Shown in pieces: positions 8,402 through 17,407 of a stretch of DNA of 64,000 nucleotides. The stretch is from Limnoglobus roseus (lineage in GTDB: Bacteria; Planctomycetota; Planctomycetia; Gemmatales; Gemmataceae), in assembly GCF_008254045.1 (NCBI RefSeq), contig NZ_CP042425.1:6572001-6636000 (forward strand). Reading direction: 5' to 3'. How positions within the stretch are numbered: the first letter of the stretch is position 1; the number at the start of each line of letters is the position of its first letter. Made by a program: the position numbers and the translations under genes. The notes beneath the pieces are model-generated. The model was not told the origin of the DNA, did no database searches, and was given only the letters and a program-made list of their open reading frames with translations.

Positions 8402-9619
8402 TCAGGTACTCGCCGGGTCGAACTCGGGGATCTGCGTGAAGGCGATCCGCGTCGGGGCGGTGTCTTTGCTGCCGCAGAGAGTGCCGAAGTGAATCGAGTT
8501 CTTGCCAAACTGCCGGTTGATCTTGTCCATCGTGTGCGAGACTTCCGTCAGGTCGTGGTCCACGTCGAACAGCGACGGCGTAGTCATTGCCGCCGGCGTG
8601 AGATCGAACAGCACCATCGCCACCTGCTTCGGCTCGCCGCGCGGCCGCAACTGCCAGAGCTTCTCGAAGGCGTGCAACAACGTGAGCGTGTCTTGCGTCC
8701 GCATAACCTTGCAAGCGATGCCCCAGGTTTGGCCGTCCTCGTACCGAAGCCGCACGCCGAGGCTGCCGCACCAGTTTTCCAGCGTCCGCAGTCGGGCGGC
8801 GGCCTTGTGGATGAGTTTGACCATGACGCCCCGCGCCCCGGTATGGTTCCGCAGCGACGGCGGCAGCACGTGCGAGTGGCTGACCGTCCGCCGCACCGTC
8901 GGCTTCTCGAAGACTTCCTCGCCGCGGAGTTGATAGAACCAGCGCTCGCCGTGAATCTTGCTGCCCCAGATCAGCGACATCGTCTGAACGGAGAGGCTGC
9001 ACAGTTGCTCGGTACTGACGACGCCGAACTTGCGGAAGCGGGCTTCCATCCGCCGAGCGATGCCCGAGAACGCGGTGATCTTGACCGGGTACAACCGCTG
9101 CGGCAGTTCATGCTTTTCGATGACTGTGAGGCCGTCCGGCTTCTTCATATTCGACGCCAGTTTGGCCAGCAGGTGGTTCGGGGCGATGCCGATGGAACAC
9201 GTTACGCACTCACCGACCGACTGCCGGATCTCGGCCTTGATCTGATTCCCCAGCCGCTCGGCCGTGACCGGATGGCACTCGCTCTTCAGCAGAGTGCAGA
9301 CCATCTCGTCGATCGACAGCACGCGGTCGATCGGCAGGCACCTCGCCACGGCCCGCACAATCTGGTCGTGGACCTCGACGTATCGGTCGTGCCGGGCCAG
9401 CACCAACCGCAGACCTTCGCAAAATTGCAATGCTTCCCACACGGCCATCCCCGTCTTGACGCCCTTCAGCTTCGCCTCACGACTCGCCGCGATACAGCAC
9501 GTCGTGCGGGCCATCACTGGCACGACGGCGACCGGCTTCCCCCGCAGGTCTTCGTCGTCCTGCTGTTCCACGGACGCGAAGTACGAGTTCATATCGATGA
9601 GCAGGCGGCGGAGAGTCAT
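8402..9619 (-). CDS. Y-family (DinB/UmuC-like) DNA polymerase
   Basis: 405 residues. The catalytic palm motifs are present: D-M-N-S-Y-F-A-S-V-E at residues 9-18 (first metal-binding Asp) and S-I-D-E at 102-105 (second acidic pair). S-I-G-I-A-P-N-H-L-L-A-K-L-A-S and the helix-hairpin-helix region follow. The little-finger region is present, so it appears complete. The enzyme copies damaged DNA. An SOS-like box lies 48 bp upstream of the start, which fits damage induction. It differs from textbook DinB enough that the subgroup is left open. Confidence 0.87.
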   Translation of the reverse strand: MTLRRLLIDMNSYFASVEQQDDEDLRGKPVAVVPVMARTTCCIAASREAKLKGVKTGMAVWEALQFCEGLRLVLARHDRYVEVHDQIVRAVARCLPIDRVLSIDEMVCTLLKSECHPVTAERLGNQIKAEIRQSVGECVTCSIGIAPNHLLAKLASNMKKPDGLTVIEKHELPQRLYPVKITAFSGIARRMEARFRKFGVVSTEQLCSLSVQTMSLIWGSKIHGERWFYQLRGEEVFEKPTVRRTVSHSHVLPPSLRNHTGARGVMVKLIHKAAARLRTLENWCGSLGVRLRYEDGQTWGIACKVMRTQDTLTLLHAFEKLWQLRPRGEPKQVAMVLFDLTPAAMTTPSLFDVDHDLTEVSHTMDKINRQFGKNSIHFGTLCGSKDTAPTRIAFTQIPEFDPAST

Positions 9620-9666
9620 GACGACCTCGGATTAGTGAACCAATAGTCACTGCCGCAAGATTTACA

Positions 9667-9680
9667 TGAACAAATGTACA
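9667..9680 (-). promoter_or_regulatory. Candidate LexA (SOS) box before the Y-family polymerase gene
   Basis: TGAACAAATGTACA is a near-palindrome (arms TGAAC/GTACA, one mismatch) close to the GAAC-N4-GTTC type of LexA site known from Gram-positive and several other bacteria. It is 48 bp upstream of the polymerase start and also upstream of the divergent lipoprotein gene. The assignment rests on pattern and context only. Confidence 0.4.
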
Positions 9681-9744
9681 ATTGCAAACGAAATCTGCGA
9701 TTTCCGACTGAACTCCCCTCGGGCCGCCGGTCGATAGCGGAGAA

Positions 9745-10212
9745 GTGCGCCCGTACAACCCTCGAACCTGTCGCCAACGCCTCGCGCGGCTGATCGTGCC
9801 GTTGTTGCTGGTCCTTGCGCCAACGGGGTGCGGGGGGCGGACTGAGAACCGGGAAGTCGCCACCGTGCGGGGTCGGGTTCTTTTTCAGGGCCGGCCGCTA
9901 ACGGGTGGGATGATCGTGTTCGCCCCGCACCCAGACCGCGGCACGACCGGCAAAACCGCCACAGCCGACATCAACGAAACGGGTGAGTACAAACTGCGAG
10001 TCGAGGGGCAGCCGTACGTCACGGGTGGGTGGTACCGCGTGTCGATCGCCGACCCACCGACGTGGACGACGCCGATCCCCGGCGACACGCCGCGGCTGGC
10101 GTCGGTGTCGCCGTTCCCGGAATCGCTGCGGCGGCCGGATCGATCGGGGCTAGAACGCGAGGTCGTAGCGGGGCGAGAGAACGAGTTCGAGTTTCACATC
10201 GAAGTGCGATAA
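9745..10212 (+). CDS. Lipoprotein with carboxypeptidase-regulatory/transthyretin-like domain
   Basis: 155 residues from a GTG at 9745 preceded by GGAGAA. A basic N-terminus, hydrophobic stretch and L-A-P-T-G-C lipobox (Cys near residue 29) predict a lipid anchor. The mature part starts V-R-G-R-V-L-F-Q-G-R-P-L-T-G-G, the usual opening of the small beta-sandwich found in many planctomycete lipoproteins, and ends with further beta strands. The role is unknown; members are often annotated only as transthyretin-like. It lies 82 bp upstream of the WD40 gene and may share its transcript. Confidence 0.78.
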   Translation: MRPYNPRTCRQRLARLIVPLLLVLAPTGCGGRTENREVATVRGRVLFQGRPLTGGMIVFAPHPDRGTTGKTATADINETGEYKLRVEGQPYVTGGWYRVSIADPPTWTTPIPGDTPRLASVSPFPESLRRPDRSGLEREVVAGRENEFEFHIEVR

Positions 10213-10294
10213 GGCCAGAGCTTTTCCGTTAACCCGTCGCCCGTCAATCGTCCACAATCGTGGAACGCAAATCTCTCCTCAAGGTGCGGCCCCG

Positions 10295-12616
10295 ATGCGG
10301 CATCTCGCGATCATTCTTGCCCTGCTGTGCGTTCCACCGCTCGCGGCCGAGGAACTGCCGGCCGGCGCGGTGGCTCGCTTCGGCTCCCCGGCCCTGCGAC
10401 ACGGCGAACGCCCGCTGGCCTTGGCCCTCGATTCCGAAGGCAAGCGGCTCGTCTCGGGCGGCCCGGATGGCATTGTGAAGTTGTGGGACACGGACACCGG
10501 CCGCCTGCTCGGCAGTTACAAGGTCGAGGGCGGCTACGCCTCGTCGGTGGCCATCTCGACAGACGGCACGCGGGTCGCCGCCCGTTTCGGCGATAGCCTC
10601 ATTCACCTGCTCGACGCCAACACGATGAAGGCAACGCGAACCGTGTCGCTGCCGAACGCGGACGTGGTCACGCTCTCGGCCGACGGCAAGATCCTCGGGG
10701 CGGTCACGACGCAATCGACGCTGCACGTCTACGAAGTCGAGAACGGCTTGGAGCGCCTACAAGCGATGCCGGGGAAGGCCGTCGCGTTCACGCCGAACGG
10801 CGCGCGACTGGCCCGCGCGGAGACGGGCGAGCAGTTGCGGACTACCGACGTTGTCAGCGGCGAGAACCTGAGTTCTTGCACGCACCTGAGCGCCGACGGC
10901 GTGACGAAACTGGCGTGGTCGGCCGACGGCGAAACGCTGCTCTCGGCTGACGCCGGGCCGACGGGCCGCATTCGACTCTGGCAGCCGGGGCAGGACAAGC
11001 CGACGGCCGAGTGGGTGGCCAACGGCGGCACGGCGTTCTTCGCGAACGAGTCTGTCATCGGCCTGAACGACAAGCGCGTCACGGTGTGGGACCGAACCGG
11101 CAAGCCCGGGCGAACCTTCGGCGAGAACGTGTCGGTTCTCGCGCTCTCCGGCGACGGCAAGGTCGCGGCCACGTCCGGCCCCGAACCGCGGATCGCGATT
11201 TGGGACGTGTCCACCGGCAAGCAGCGATGGACCGAGCCGGACGACCTCGGCGTGATTCGCGACCTGGGAACGACCGCCGACGGCCTCATCTGTGTGGCGG
11301 CCGAGCGCGGCGTCGTGGCGTGGAAGCCCGGCACGGCGTCGAAGCCTTTGATTCAAACGTCACCCGCGGCCGTTGTCGCCGTCGGTTCGGGGAGCACACT
11401 CACGGTCGGCGACAACAAACTGAGCATCTGGCCGAAAGAGGGTGGAGCGGCGAGCCGCGTGATCGACTTGCCGAGCGTGGTGCCGATGGCCGCGTGTTCG
11501 TCGCCGGCCGACGGCCTCGCGTTCGTGTCGTTCGAAGACAAAACCGTCCGCGGCTTCAACCCGAAGTCTGGGGCCGTCGTTCGTGCCTGGGAAGCGCCAT
11601 CGCCGCTGTTGTCGATGGCGGTTTCGACCGACGGTCGGTTCCTTGCGAGTGTCGGTCGCGACGGCTTCGCGCGGGCGTGGAAGCTCGACGACGCAGCAAA
11701 CGGCATTCCCCGGCAGCTTTGGTCGATTCGTGTCACCCGCAGCCTCCGCCCGTCGGTCGCCATCAGCGCCGACACAAAGCTCGTCGCGGTCACGTCGGTC
11801 GTCCGCATGGAAGTCATTGAGGCCGCAACGGGGCATCGGCGCTTCTACGGCGAGCGGAACTGGCACGACGGCCCGTTCCAGCCCGTGACGTTTTCCCCGG
11901 ACGGCCGGCTCGTAGCCGCCGGCACCCAGGGCAGTGCCGGCGGCGTGAGCGTGTGGGACGTGGCGACCGGCACGCCGCTGGGCCGCTTCGAGGGCGGCTG
12001 TGGTTCGGTAACGAAACTGCTCTGCCTCCCCGACTACCGCCTCGTCTCCGCGTCGGTGGACGGTAACGTGCTGGTGTGGGAACTGGCCCCGAAACGCGCC
12101 GCCCCGACCGACGCCGAACTGAGGTCGGCCTGGGAGAAACTCCTCTCCCGGGACGGCAAACTCGGCTTCGAGAACGTGCAGCGGCTCGCGGCCGGCGGCG
12201 AGCGAACCCTCGCACTCGTCCGACAAGCGGCGGCCGAGAGTACAGAGATCGAGCGGAAGGTGGCCGCGTTCGTGAAAGACCTCGGCCACCCGCAATTCGC
12301 CACACGCGAAACGGCTCAGAAGGAGTTGTTCAAACTCGGCGTCCTCGCCGTACCCGCCGTCGCCGCCGCGGAGAAGGATGCGGACCCGGAAGTGGTCCGG
12401 CGGGCCGAGAAACTGTCAGCCCAACTGGAGAAGGGCGGACACATCATCCCGAAGCACGGCCCGTACGGGAACCAACTGCGGATGAACCGGGCGGTGTGGG
12501 CGTTGGAACTCATCGGCACCCCGGCCGCGGTTCACCAGCTGGAAGCGATTCGCACGGACAAGGGAGCGGGCAGCGACGACGCAGCCGCCGCACTGGAGCG
12601 GTTGAAGCGGAAATAG
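10295..12616 (+). CDS. Exported WD40-repeat protein
   Basis: 773 residues. A signal peptide covers residues 1-18 (cleavage after L-A-A). Many beta-propeller blades follow, with WD40-type endings such as G-I-V-K-L-W-D-T-D-T-G, I-A-I-W-D-V-S-T-G, V-S-V-W-D-V-A-T-G and N-V-L-V-W-E-L. This is enough for one large or two smaller propellers. The last 150 residues are helical, with an H-P-Q-F-A-T-R-E-T-A-Q-K segment often seen at the C-terminus of planctomycete WD40 proteins. It is a scaffold for protein contacts; the partner is unknown. The stop abuts the convergent gene (12616/12617). Confidence 0.88.
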   Translation: MRHLAIILALLCVPPLAAEELPAGAVARFGSPALRHGERPLALALDSEGKRLVSGGPDGIVKLWDTDTGRLLGSYKVEGGYASSVAISTDGTRVAARFGDSLIHLLDANTMKATRTVSLPNADVVTLSADGKILGAVTTQSTLHVYEVENGLERLQAMPGKAVAFTPNGARLARAETGEQLRTTDVVSGENLSSCTHLSADGVTKLAWSADGETLLSADAGPTGRIRLWQPGQDKPTAEWVANGGTAFFANESVIGLNDKRVTVWDRTGKPGRTFGENVSVLALSGDGKVAATSGPEPRIAIWDVSTGKQRWTEPDDLGVIRDLGTTADGLICVAAERGVVAWKPGTASKPLIQTSPAAVVAVGSGSTLTVGDNKLSIWPKEGGAASRVIDLPSVVPMAACSSPADGLAFVSFEDKTVRGFNPKSGAVVRAWEAPSPLLSMAVSTDGRFLASVGRDGFARAWKLDDAANGIPRQLWSIRVTRSLRPSVAISADTKLVAVTSVVRMEVIEAATGHRRFYGERNWHDGPFQPVTFSPDGRLVAAGTQGSAGGVSVWDVATGTPLGRFEGGCGSVTKLLCLPDYRLVSASVDGNVLVWELAPKRAAPTDAELRSAWEKLLSRDGKLGFENVQRLAAGGERTLALVRQAAAESTEIERKVAAFVKDLGHPQFATRETAQKELFKLGVLAVPAVAAAEKDADPEVVRRAEKLSAQLEKGGHIIPKHGPYGNQLRMNRAVWALELIGTPAAVHQLEAIRTDKGAGSDDAAAALERLKRK

Positions 12617-14047
12617 CTACTCCCCGACCAGTCCACCGCGGTGAACGTCGGCCCGCTTCGCCTCGTAGGTTTCGGCATAGCCCATCACCAACGGATCGGG
12701 TTCCTCGCCGGCCGCGGCACACGCTTGGGCGTAGACCGCCGGCCACCAGTTGTCGTGCTTCGTCAGCCCCTGATCGCGGACGGTCGTCCAGTTGCTCAGA
12801 ATTTTGCTCCAACACTGATCGCCATACTTCATCGCCGCGGCCAGCCCGCCGTACTCCGGCACCAGCCACTGCCGGCCAATCTGGCTGTGCAGTACCTCGT
12901 CGGCCCAGTCAAAGTCCTGAATCGTCGCCATCAGCGGAATGCCCGACTCGTGCGCGACCTCGTACTCGTACCGCTTGCCCGTCTTCGGCATTAGCCCTTG
13001 CTCGATGAAGAACAGCACGGCATGCCGTTCGGCCGGCGTACATTCGGTGTTCAGCCGGTACGACCAGTTCCAGGTGACACGGGCCTGCGTCCAGTCGACG
13101 CCGAGGGCGACGAAGCCGACTTCGCCCATCATGGCGTGCCGGGCCTCGTCCCAGATTTGCCGGGCCATGTCGCGGTAGTACCCCCACTGCTTCCCCGGCG
13201 TCTGCGCGACGACCGACGCCATCATCTCCGGCACGTCGATCTCGCGGATGCGCTTGAATAGCATCATCAGCGCTTTGGCCTTCGCCGGGTACTGCTCCGA
13301 GTACAGGAATGCCTCGGCGTTCACGCCCTGGTTCCAGTGGTCGGTGAACCGCTCGTCGCGCTGGGGGATGGGATCGTACTGGAACGGCTTCTTGGAGTAT
13401 CCCCGCGGCAGCGGTCCGCTTGACTGTGATTCTTGCGTTCCATCCAACCCGCCGGATTCCCGAAGAAGGGCGATCAGGGTGAGGTACCAATCGGGTGTCA
13501 TCTTCGCGTCAACGGCCGCAATTGCCGAGTCGTAGAAGGCGATCATGTCATCGACTTCCATGTTGGCGAATCGAAGCAACCGTTTGCTCGGTGCGTCGGT
13601 GAGCGGATGCGTATGTAACTGATAGACGGTGATCGTGTCGTCGAGCATCTGGAACGCGAGACGCAGGCCGGTCAGCAGTTCCCCCGTCGACGGCGCGTTC
13701 AGAATCTCGTCGAAGAACGCCTCCAACGCCGGGTGAGGCACCTCATCCAACCCCAGCGGCGGCTCGCGCATCTCGGCGACCCGCGTCCGCAACGCCGCTG
13801 CGTGCTCGGCACACAGATAGGCGTGGTGGCTGAACGCCGTCTTCAGTTCGTAGATCGGCTCGGCCGTGATGCGGGCCGTCAGAATCTGGTGCAACCGCAC
13901 GAAGGTGTAGTGGAACCGCTTCAGCCACCGCACGCACTCCTCCACCGACAGCCCCGGCTTCAGCGCGTCCGCCATCGAACACAGCCCGGCCAGTGGCGGG
14001 ATGCCCTTGTACGACGTGTAACCTTCCAGCGGTTTCGGCGGGGACAT
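12617..14047 (-). CDS. Ferritin-like (diiron carboxylate) hypothetical protein
   Basis: 476 residues, all-helical in appearance and without a signal peptide. A D-E-A-R-H-A-M-M-G-E motif supplies the ExxH pair typical of a ferritin-like four-helix bundle, and other E/H-rich helices (for example D-W-A-D-E-V-L-H) could complete a metal site. This suggests an oxygen- or metal-handling enzyme in the cytoplasm. The substrate is not recognisable. It is divergent from the PQQ-propeller gene, with a 113-bp spacer. Confidence 0.65.
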   Translation of the reverse strand: MSPPKPLEGYTSYKGIPPLAGLCSMADALKPGLSVEECVRWLKRFHYTFVRLHQILTARITAEPIYELKTAFSHHAYLCAEHAAALRTRVAEMREPPLGLDEVPHPALEAFFDEILNAPSTGELLTGLRLAFQMLDDTITVYQLHTHPLTDAPSKRLLRFANMEVDDMIAFYDSAIAAVDAKMTPDWYLTLIALLRESGGLDGTQESQSSGPLPRGYSKKPFQYDPIPQRDERFTDHWNQGVNAEAFLYSEQYPAKAKALMMLFKRIREIDVPEMMASVVAQTPGKQWGYYRDMARQIWDEARHAMMGEVGFVALGVDWTQARVTWNWSYRLNTECTPAERHAVLFFIEQGLMPKTGKRYEYEVAHESGIPLMATIQDFDWADEVLHSQIGRQWLVPEYGGLAAAMKYGDQCWSKILSNWTTVRDQGLTKHDNWWPAVYAQACAAAGEEPDPLVMGYAETYEAKRADVHRGGLVGE

Positions 14048-14160
14048 GCGATCATCTCACGGCGGGTGGGGCGTCCGAGATTTTATAAAATCGCCCCGCA
14101 AGCTGCTACGCGAGTAAACTGGTCGAAGCCGCCCGCCGTACCCGTCGAGGTTCCCGCCTA

Positions 14161-15396
14161 ATGCTCCGCTTGCTCCTGTCGATTCTCGCCTCAATCGTAC
14201 TGATTCCACCAACCCTCTCCGCCGACTGGCCCGAATTCCGCGGCCCCAACGGTGCGGGGCAGTACGACGGGCCGAAGCTCGTCACCGAGTGGGGGCCGGA
14301 TAAGAACGTCGCCTGGAAGACGCCGATCCCCGGCAAGGGGTGGTCCTCGCCGATTGTCGTGAAAGGAAAGGTTTACCTCTCGACGGCGGTCCCGAAGGAC
14401 GGCGGCCAATCGCTGCACGCGATCTGCATGGACGCCGGGAGTGGGAGCGTCGATTGGGACCAAGAAGTGATCTTCGCCGACGCCAAGACGGCCGGCCGCG
14501 CGCACGCCAAGAACTCCTACTCCAGTGCCACCCCGGCGAGTGACGGCACACACGTCTTCGTCCACTTCGCCCACATGGGTACGGCCTGCCTGGACCTGAA
14601 AGGCACGGTCGTGTGGAAGCGAACCGACTACCAATACAACGCCGTTCACGGGACCGGCGGCTCGCCGATCCTCGTGGACGACCTGGTCGTTTTCAGCGCG
14701 GACGGGGGCGACCAGCAGTTCGTGGCTGCGCTGGATAAGGCGACTGGCGACGAGCGGTGGAAGACCGACCGCAAATCGACCGCGTCGAAGCGCTTCTCGT
14801 TCTCGACGCCGCAGTTGATCACGGCGAACGACCGCCGCGTGATCGTGAGCGGGGCGAGCGACTTTATCGCCGCCTACGACCCGAAGGACGGCAAGGAAGT
14901 CTGGAGGACGAAGTACCCGGCCGGCGGTTACTCGATTGCCGGCCGGCCGATTCTGGCCGGCGGCCGGGTGGTGGTGCAAACGAGTTTCGACACTCCATAC
15001 CTGCTCGCCCTCGACACGAGCGATAGCCCGGCGAAGGTCGCGTGGTCATCGAAAAAGGGCGCGCCCCACACACCGACGCCGGTCGCGTTCGGGGATGAAG
15101 TGTACACCGTCACCGATCAAGGGTTCCTGACCTGTCTCGACGCGAAAACCGGCACCGTTCACTGGACCGAACGCTTGCCCGGGAAGGGCTATTCTTCGTC
15201 ACCGATCATCGCGAACGGCCTGATTTACACCACGAGCGAAGACGGCGTCGGCCAAGTGGTCGAGGCCACGAAGGTGGGTTTCAAGTCGGTAGGTCAGTCG
15301 GCCCTCAAGGAGAAGACGTTCGCGACGTTCGCTCCGGTCGATGGCAGTCTCTACGTTCGAACCGAGTCCCAACTCTATCGGTTCGTCGGGAAGTAA
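14161..15396 (+). CDS. Exported PQQ-like beta-propeller protein
   Basis: 411 residues with an 18-20 residue signal peptide, then W-P-E-F-R-G-P-N-G-A-G-Q, the usual start of planctomycete PQQ-binding-like propellers. Repeated blades contain A-W-K-T-P-I-P-G, G-K-V-Y-L-S, L-D-K-A-T-G-D-E-R-W and similar strands related to BamB and quinoprotein dehydrogenases. No dehydrogenase active site is obvious, so a structural or binding role is as likely as catalysis. It probably acts outside the cytoplasm. Confidence 0.87.
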   Translation: MLRLLLSILASIVLIPPTLSADWPEFRGPNGAGQYDGPKLVTEWGPDKNVAWKTPIPGKGWSSPIVVKGKVYLSTAVPKDGGQSLHAICMDAGSGSVDWDQEVIFADAKTAGRAHAKNSYSSATPASDGTHVFVHFAHMGTACLDLKGTVVWKRTDYQYNAVHGTGGSPILVDDLVVFSADGGDQQFVAALDKATGDERWKTDRKSTASKRFSFSTPQLITANDRRVIVSGASDFIAAYDPKDGKEVWRTKYPAGGYSIAGRPILAGGRVVVQTSFDTPYLLALDTSDSPAKVAWSSKKGAPHTPTPVAFGDEVYTVTDQGFLTCLDAKTGTVHWTERLPGKGYSSSPIIANGLIYTTSEDGVGQVVEATKVGFKSVGQSALKEKTFATFAPVDGSLYVRTESQLYRFVGK

Positions 15397-15475
15397 CGGC
15401 CGTCCTGCGCGGAAAATCAAAAATCGGCGCAGCACAGAATTCTCGGACGGCGGTGATAAGGGTAAGGGGGCCGGT

Positions 15476-16804
15476 TCAGTGGGGTTGTCGGGTGCTCTCC
15501 AATCCGGGCATCACTTCCGTTGGCGGTGGTGTCTGGGGCGCGTTAGATTCTGCTGCCAAAACTCCGGTCGCGGCGTCGTCGAACTCCCCCTCCCACCGGG
15601 CCATCACGCACGTCGCCAGGCAATTGCCGATCAGGTTGACGGTCGTGCGGGCCATGTCCATCAGTTCGTCCACGCCCATGATGAGGCCGAGTACCAAGGC
15701 CACGTCTTCGGGCGGCAGCTTGGCCGACGACGCCAGCGTGCCGGACAGGATCACCAGCGACGCCCGCGGTACCCCGGCCACCCCCTTCGAGGTTAGCATT
15801 AGCGTCAGCATCATCACCAACTGCTCGCCGAACGACATCTCCTTGCCGATCACCTGGCAGGCGAAGATGGACGCGACCGCCAGGTAGAGGGTCGTGCCGT
15901 CGAGGTTGAACGAGTACCCCGTCGGCATGACGAACGCAACGATCCGCTTCGGCACGCCGATGCCCTGCATTGCCAGCATTGCCTTCGGCAGCGCCGCCTC
16001 CGACGAGGTCGTCGAGAACGCGATCAAGGCCGGCTCCTTCACCGCCCGGCCGAACTTGCGGAGCGGAATCCGCGCCCACATTGCGGCCGGCAGCAGCACG
16101 AACACCATGAACGCGAACAGGGCCGCGTAGAGGGTGAGGATCAGGTAGAGCAGGTTGAGGAGAACCTGAATTCCGCTGTGGCCGACGGTGACGGCGATGG
16201 CCGCCCCGATGCCGACCGGGGCGTACTTCATCACCATGCCCGTGAACTTGAACATCGTCTCGGCCAGGGCTTCCATCGCATGGAGCATCACCGCCTGCGG
16301 CTCGCGCGGCACCTGCGTGAGAGCGGCCCCGAACAGAACCGACCAGAAGACGATTTGCAGCACCTCGTTCTTCGCCGCCGCCTCGAACACGCTCACCGGA
16401 ACCATGTGTTCCAGGACTTCGGAGAACGTCACGTCCCCCCGCGGCGGGGCCTCGGCGTGCTTCTCCGTCGGGACGGCCCGCGGCACGCCGACGCCGGGTC
16501 GCGTCAGGTTGACGGCCGCCAGCCCGATGAACAGGGCGAGCGTGGTGACGATCTCGAAGTAGATCAGCGACTTCAGGGCGAGGCGGCCGACCCGCTTCAT
16601 GTCGTCGCCGTGGCCGGCGATGCCGACGACGAGTGTCGCGAAGATGAGCGGGGCGATGAGCGACTTGATCATCCGCAGAAAGATCGTGGAGAGCGGCTTG
16701 AGGTACTGGGCCGCGTCCGGGAACGCCCACCCGATGAGGGTGCCGAGGGCCATCGAAATGAGGATCCAATGCGTCAACGAGAGGTTGCGGAGAAACTTAA
16801 TCAT
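15476..16804 (-). CDS. Dicarboxylate/amino acid:cation symporter (DAACS family)
   Basis: 442 residues from the ATG at 16804, chosen because GGAGGGTGAG stands directly before it; the frame itself continues to 17014. About eight membrane helices and two re-entrant loops are recognisable, including the serine-rich S-T-T-S-S-E-A-A-L-P motif, the N-L-D-G-T substrate/Na+ site and the M-G-V-D-E-L-M-D-M-A-R-T-T-V-N region. The family imports C4-dicarboxylates, glutamate or aspartate with Na+ or H+ at the inner membrane (GltP/DctA). The substrate cannot be fixed from sequence alone. Monocistronic as far as visible. Confidence 0.92.
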   Translation of the reverse strand: MIKFLRNLSLTHWILISMALGTLIGWAFPDAAQYLKPLSTIFLRMIKSLIAPLIFATLVVGIAGHGDDMKRVGRLALKSLIYFEIVTTLALFIGLAAVNLTRPGVGVPRAVPTEKHAEAPPRGDVTFSEVLEHMVPVSVFEAAAKNEVLQIVFWSVLFGAALTQVPREPQAVMLHAMEALAETMFKFTGMVMKYAPVGIGAAIAVTVGHSGIQVLLNLLYLILTLYAALFAFMVFVLLPAAMWARIPLRKFGRAVKEPALIAFSTTSSEAALPKAMLAMQGIGVPKRIVAFVMPTGYSFNLDGTTLYLAVASIFACQVIGKEMSFGEQLVMMLTLMLTSKGVAGVPRASLVILSGTLASSAKLPPEDVALVLGLIMGVDELMDMARTTVNLIGNCLATCVMARWEGEFDDAATGVLAAESNAPQTPPPTEVMPGLESTRQPH

Positions 16805-17407
16805 CTCACCCTCCGGGCGCCCGGACCGCTGTGGCCGTCGGGATGCTAAGAGGATAGCGAGTCGCCCCCTCATTTCAGCCGCCGTTCGGGAACCCCGCTC
16901 GGGATCGGGCAACGGTTTCCGGATGAGCCGTGCGAACAACATCGGGCTGATGACGCTCAAGTGGAGGCCGATGTTCAGACGATCCGTTCGGGAACCCGCG
17001 GGTTGCGTCCGCATCTCGGGGAAATTTCGGGGGCCTCCAGGCGGGCTCGGGACTGGTTAAGTCGGGCGGAAACGCGATAATCAAGGTTGTCCTCCCCCTC
17101 TTCGCGTTCGAGCAAATCCTGGAAGCGGACGAGGGTGTTGAGGTCGGTCGGACCGGCGAGAGCGTCCTCCGGAAATGCTTGTCAGAAATAGATCGTGGAC
17201 TCTTATGAACTACATCGACCCGCAAGATTTACATGACTGGAACGGCCGTTAACCAACTGTCCGGCGAAGGGTTTGCGTCAAATCGGCTGGTGACTGGAAC
17301 GGGGCGTTTTGGCTATATTTTCGCCCGTTTCCACAGAACTCGTGTACTAATTCGTGACGGTCGAGGCTCGCCGACGTGGGCGAGCCATTTGCCTTCAATT
17401 CAGGTGG
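16805..17407. other. 603-bp region between symporter and restriction operon
   Basis: No convincing intact gene. On the minus strand 16975-17178 reads like a decayed coding fragment (D-A-L-A-G-P-T-D-L-N-T-L-V-R-F-Q-D-L-L) without a start codon. A 12-base direct repeat TGACTGGAACGG occurs twice near 17234 and 17291. CCGCAAGATTTACATGA near 17220 is shared with the spacer upstream of the Y-family polymerase gene. The part next to 16804 should hold the symporter promoter. Confidence 0.5.
17365..17386 (-). terminator. Hairpin downstream of the restriction operon
   Basis: GGCTCGCC and GGCGAGCC pair perfectly (8 bp) around a 6-base loop, 22 bases past the stop of the type III res gene. No T-run follows, so it may be a Rho-assisted or weak terminator. 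Confidence 0.45.
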
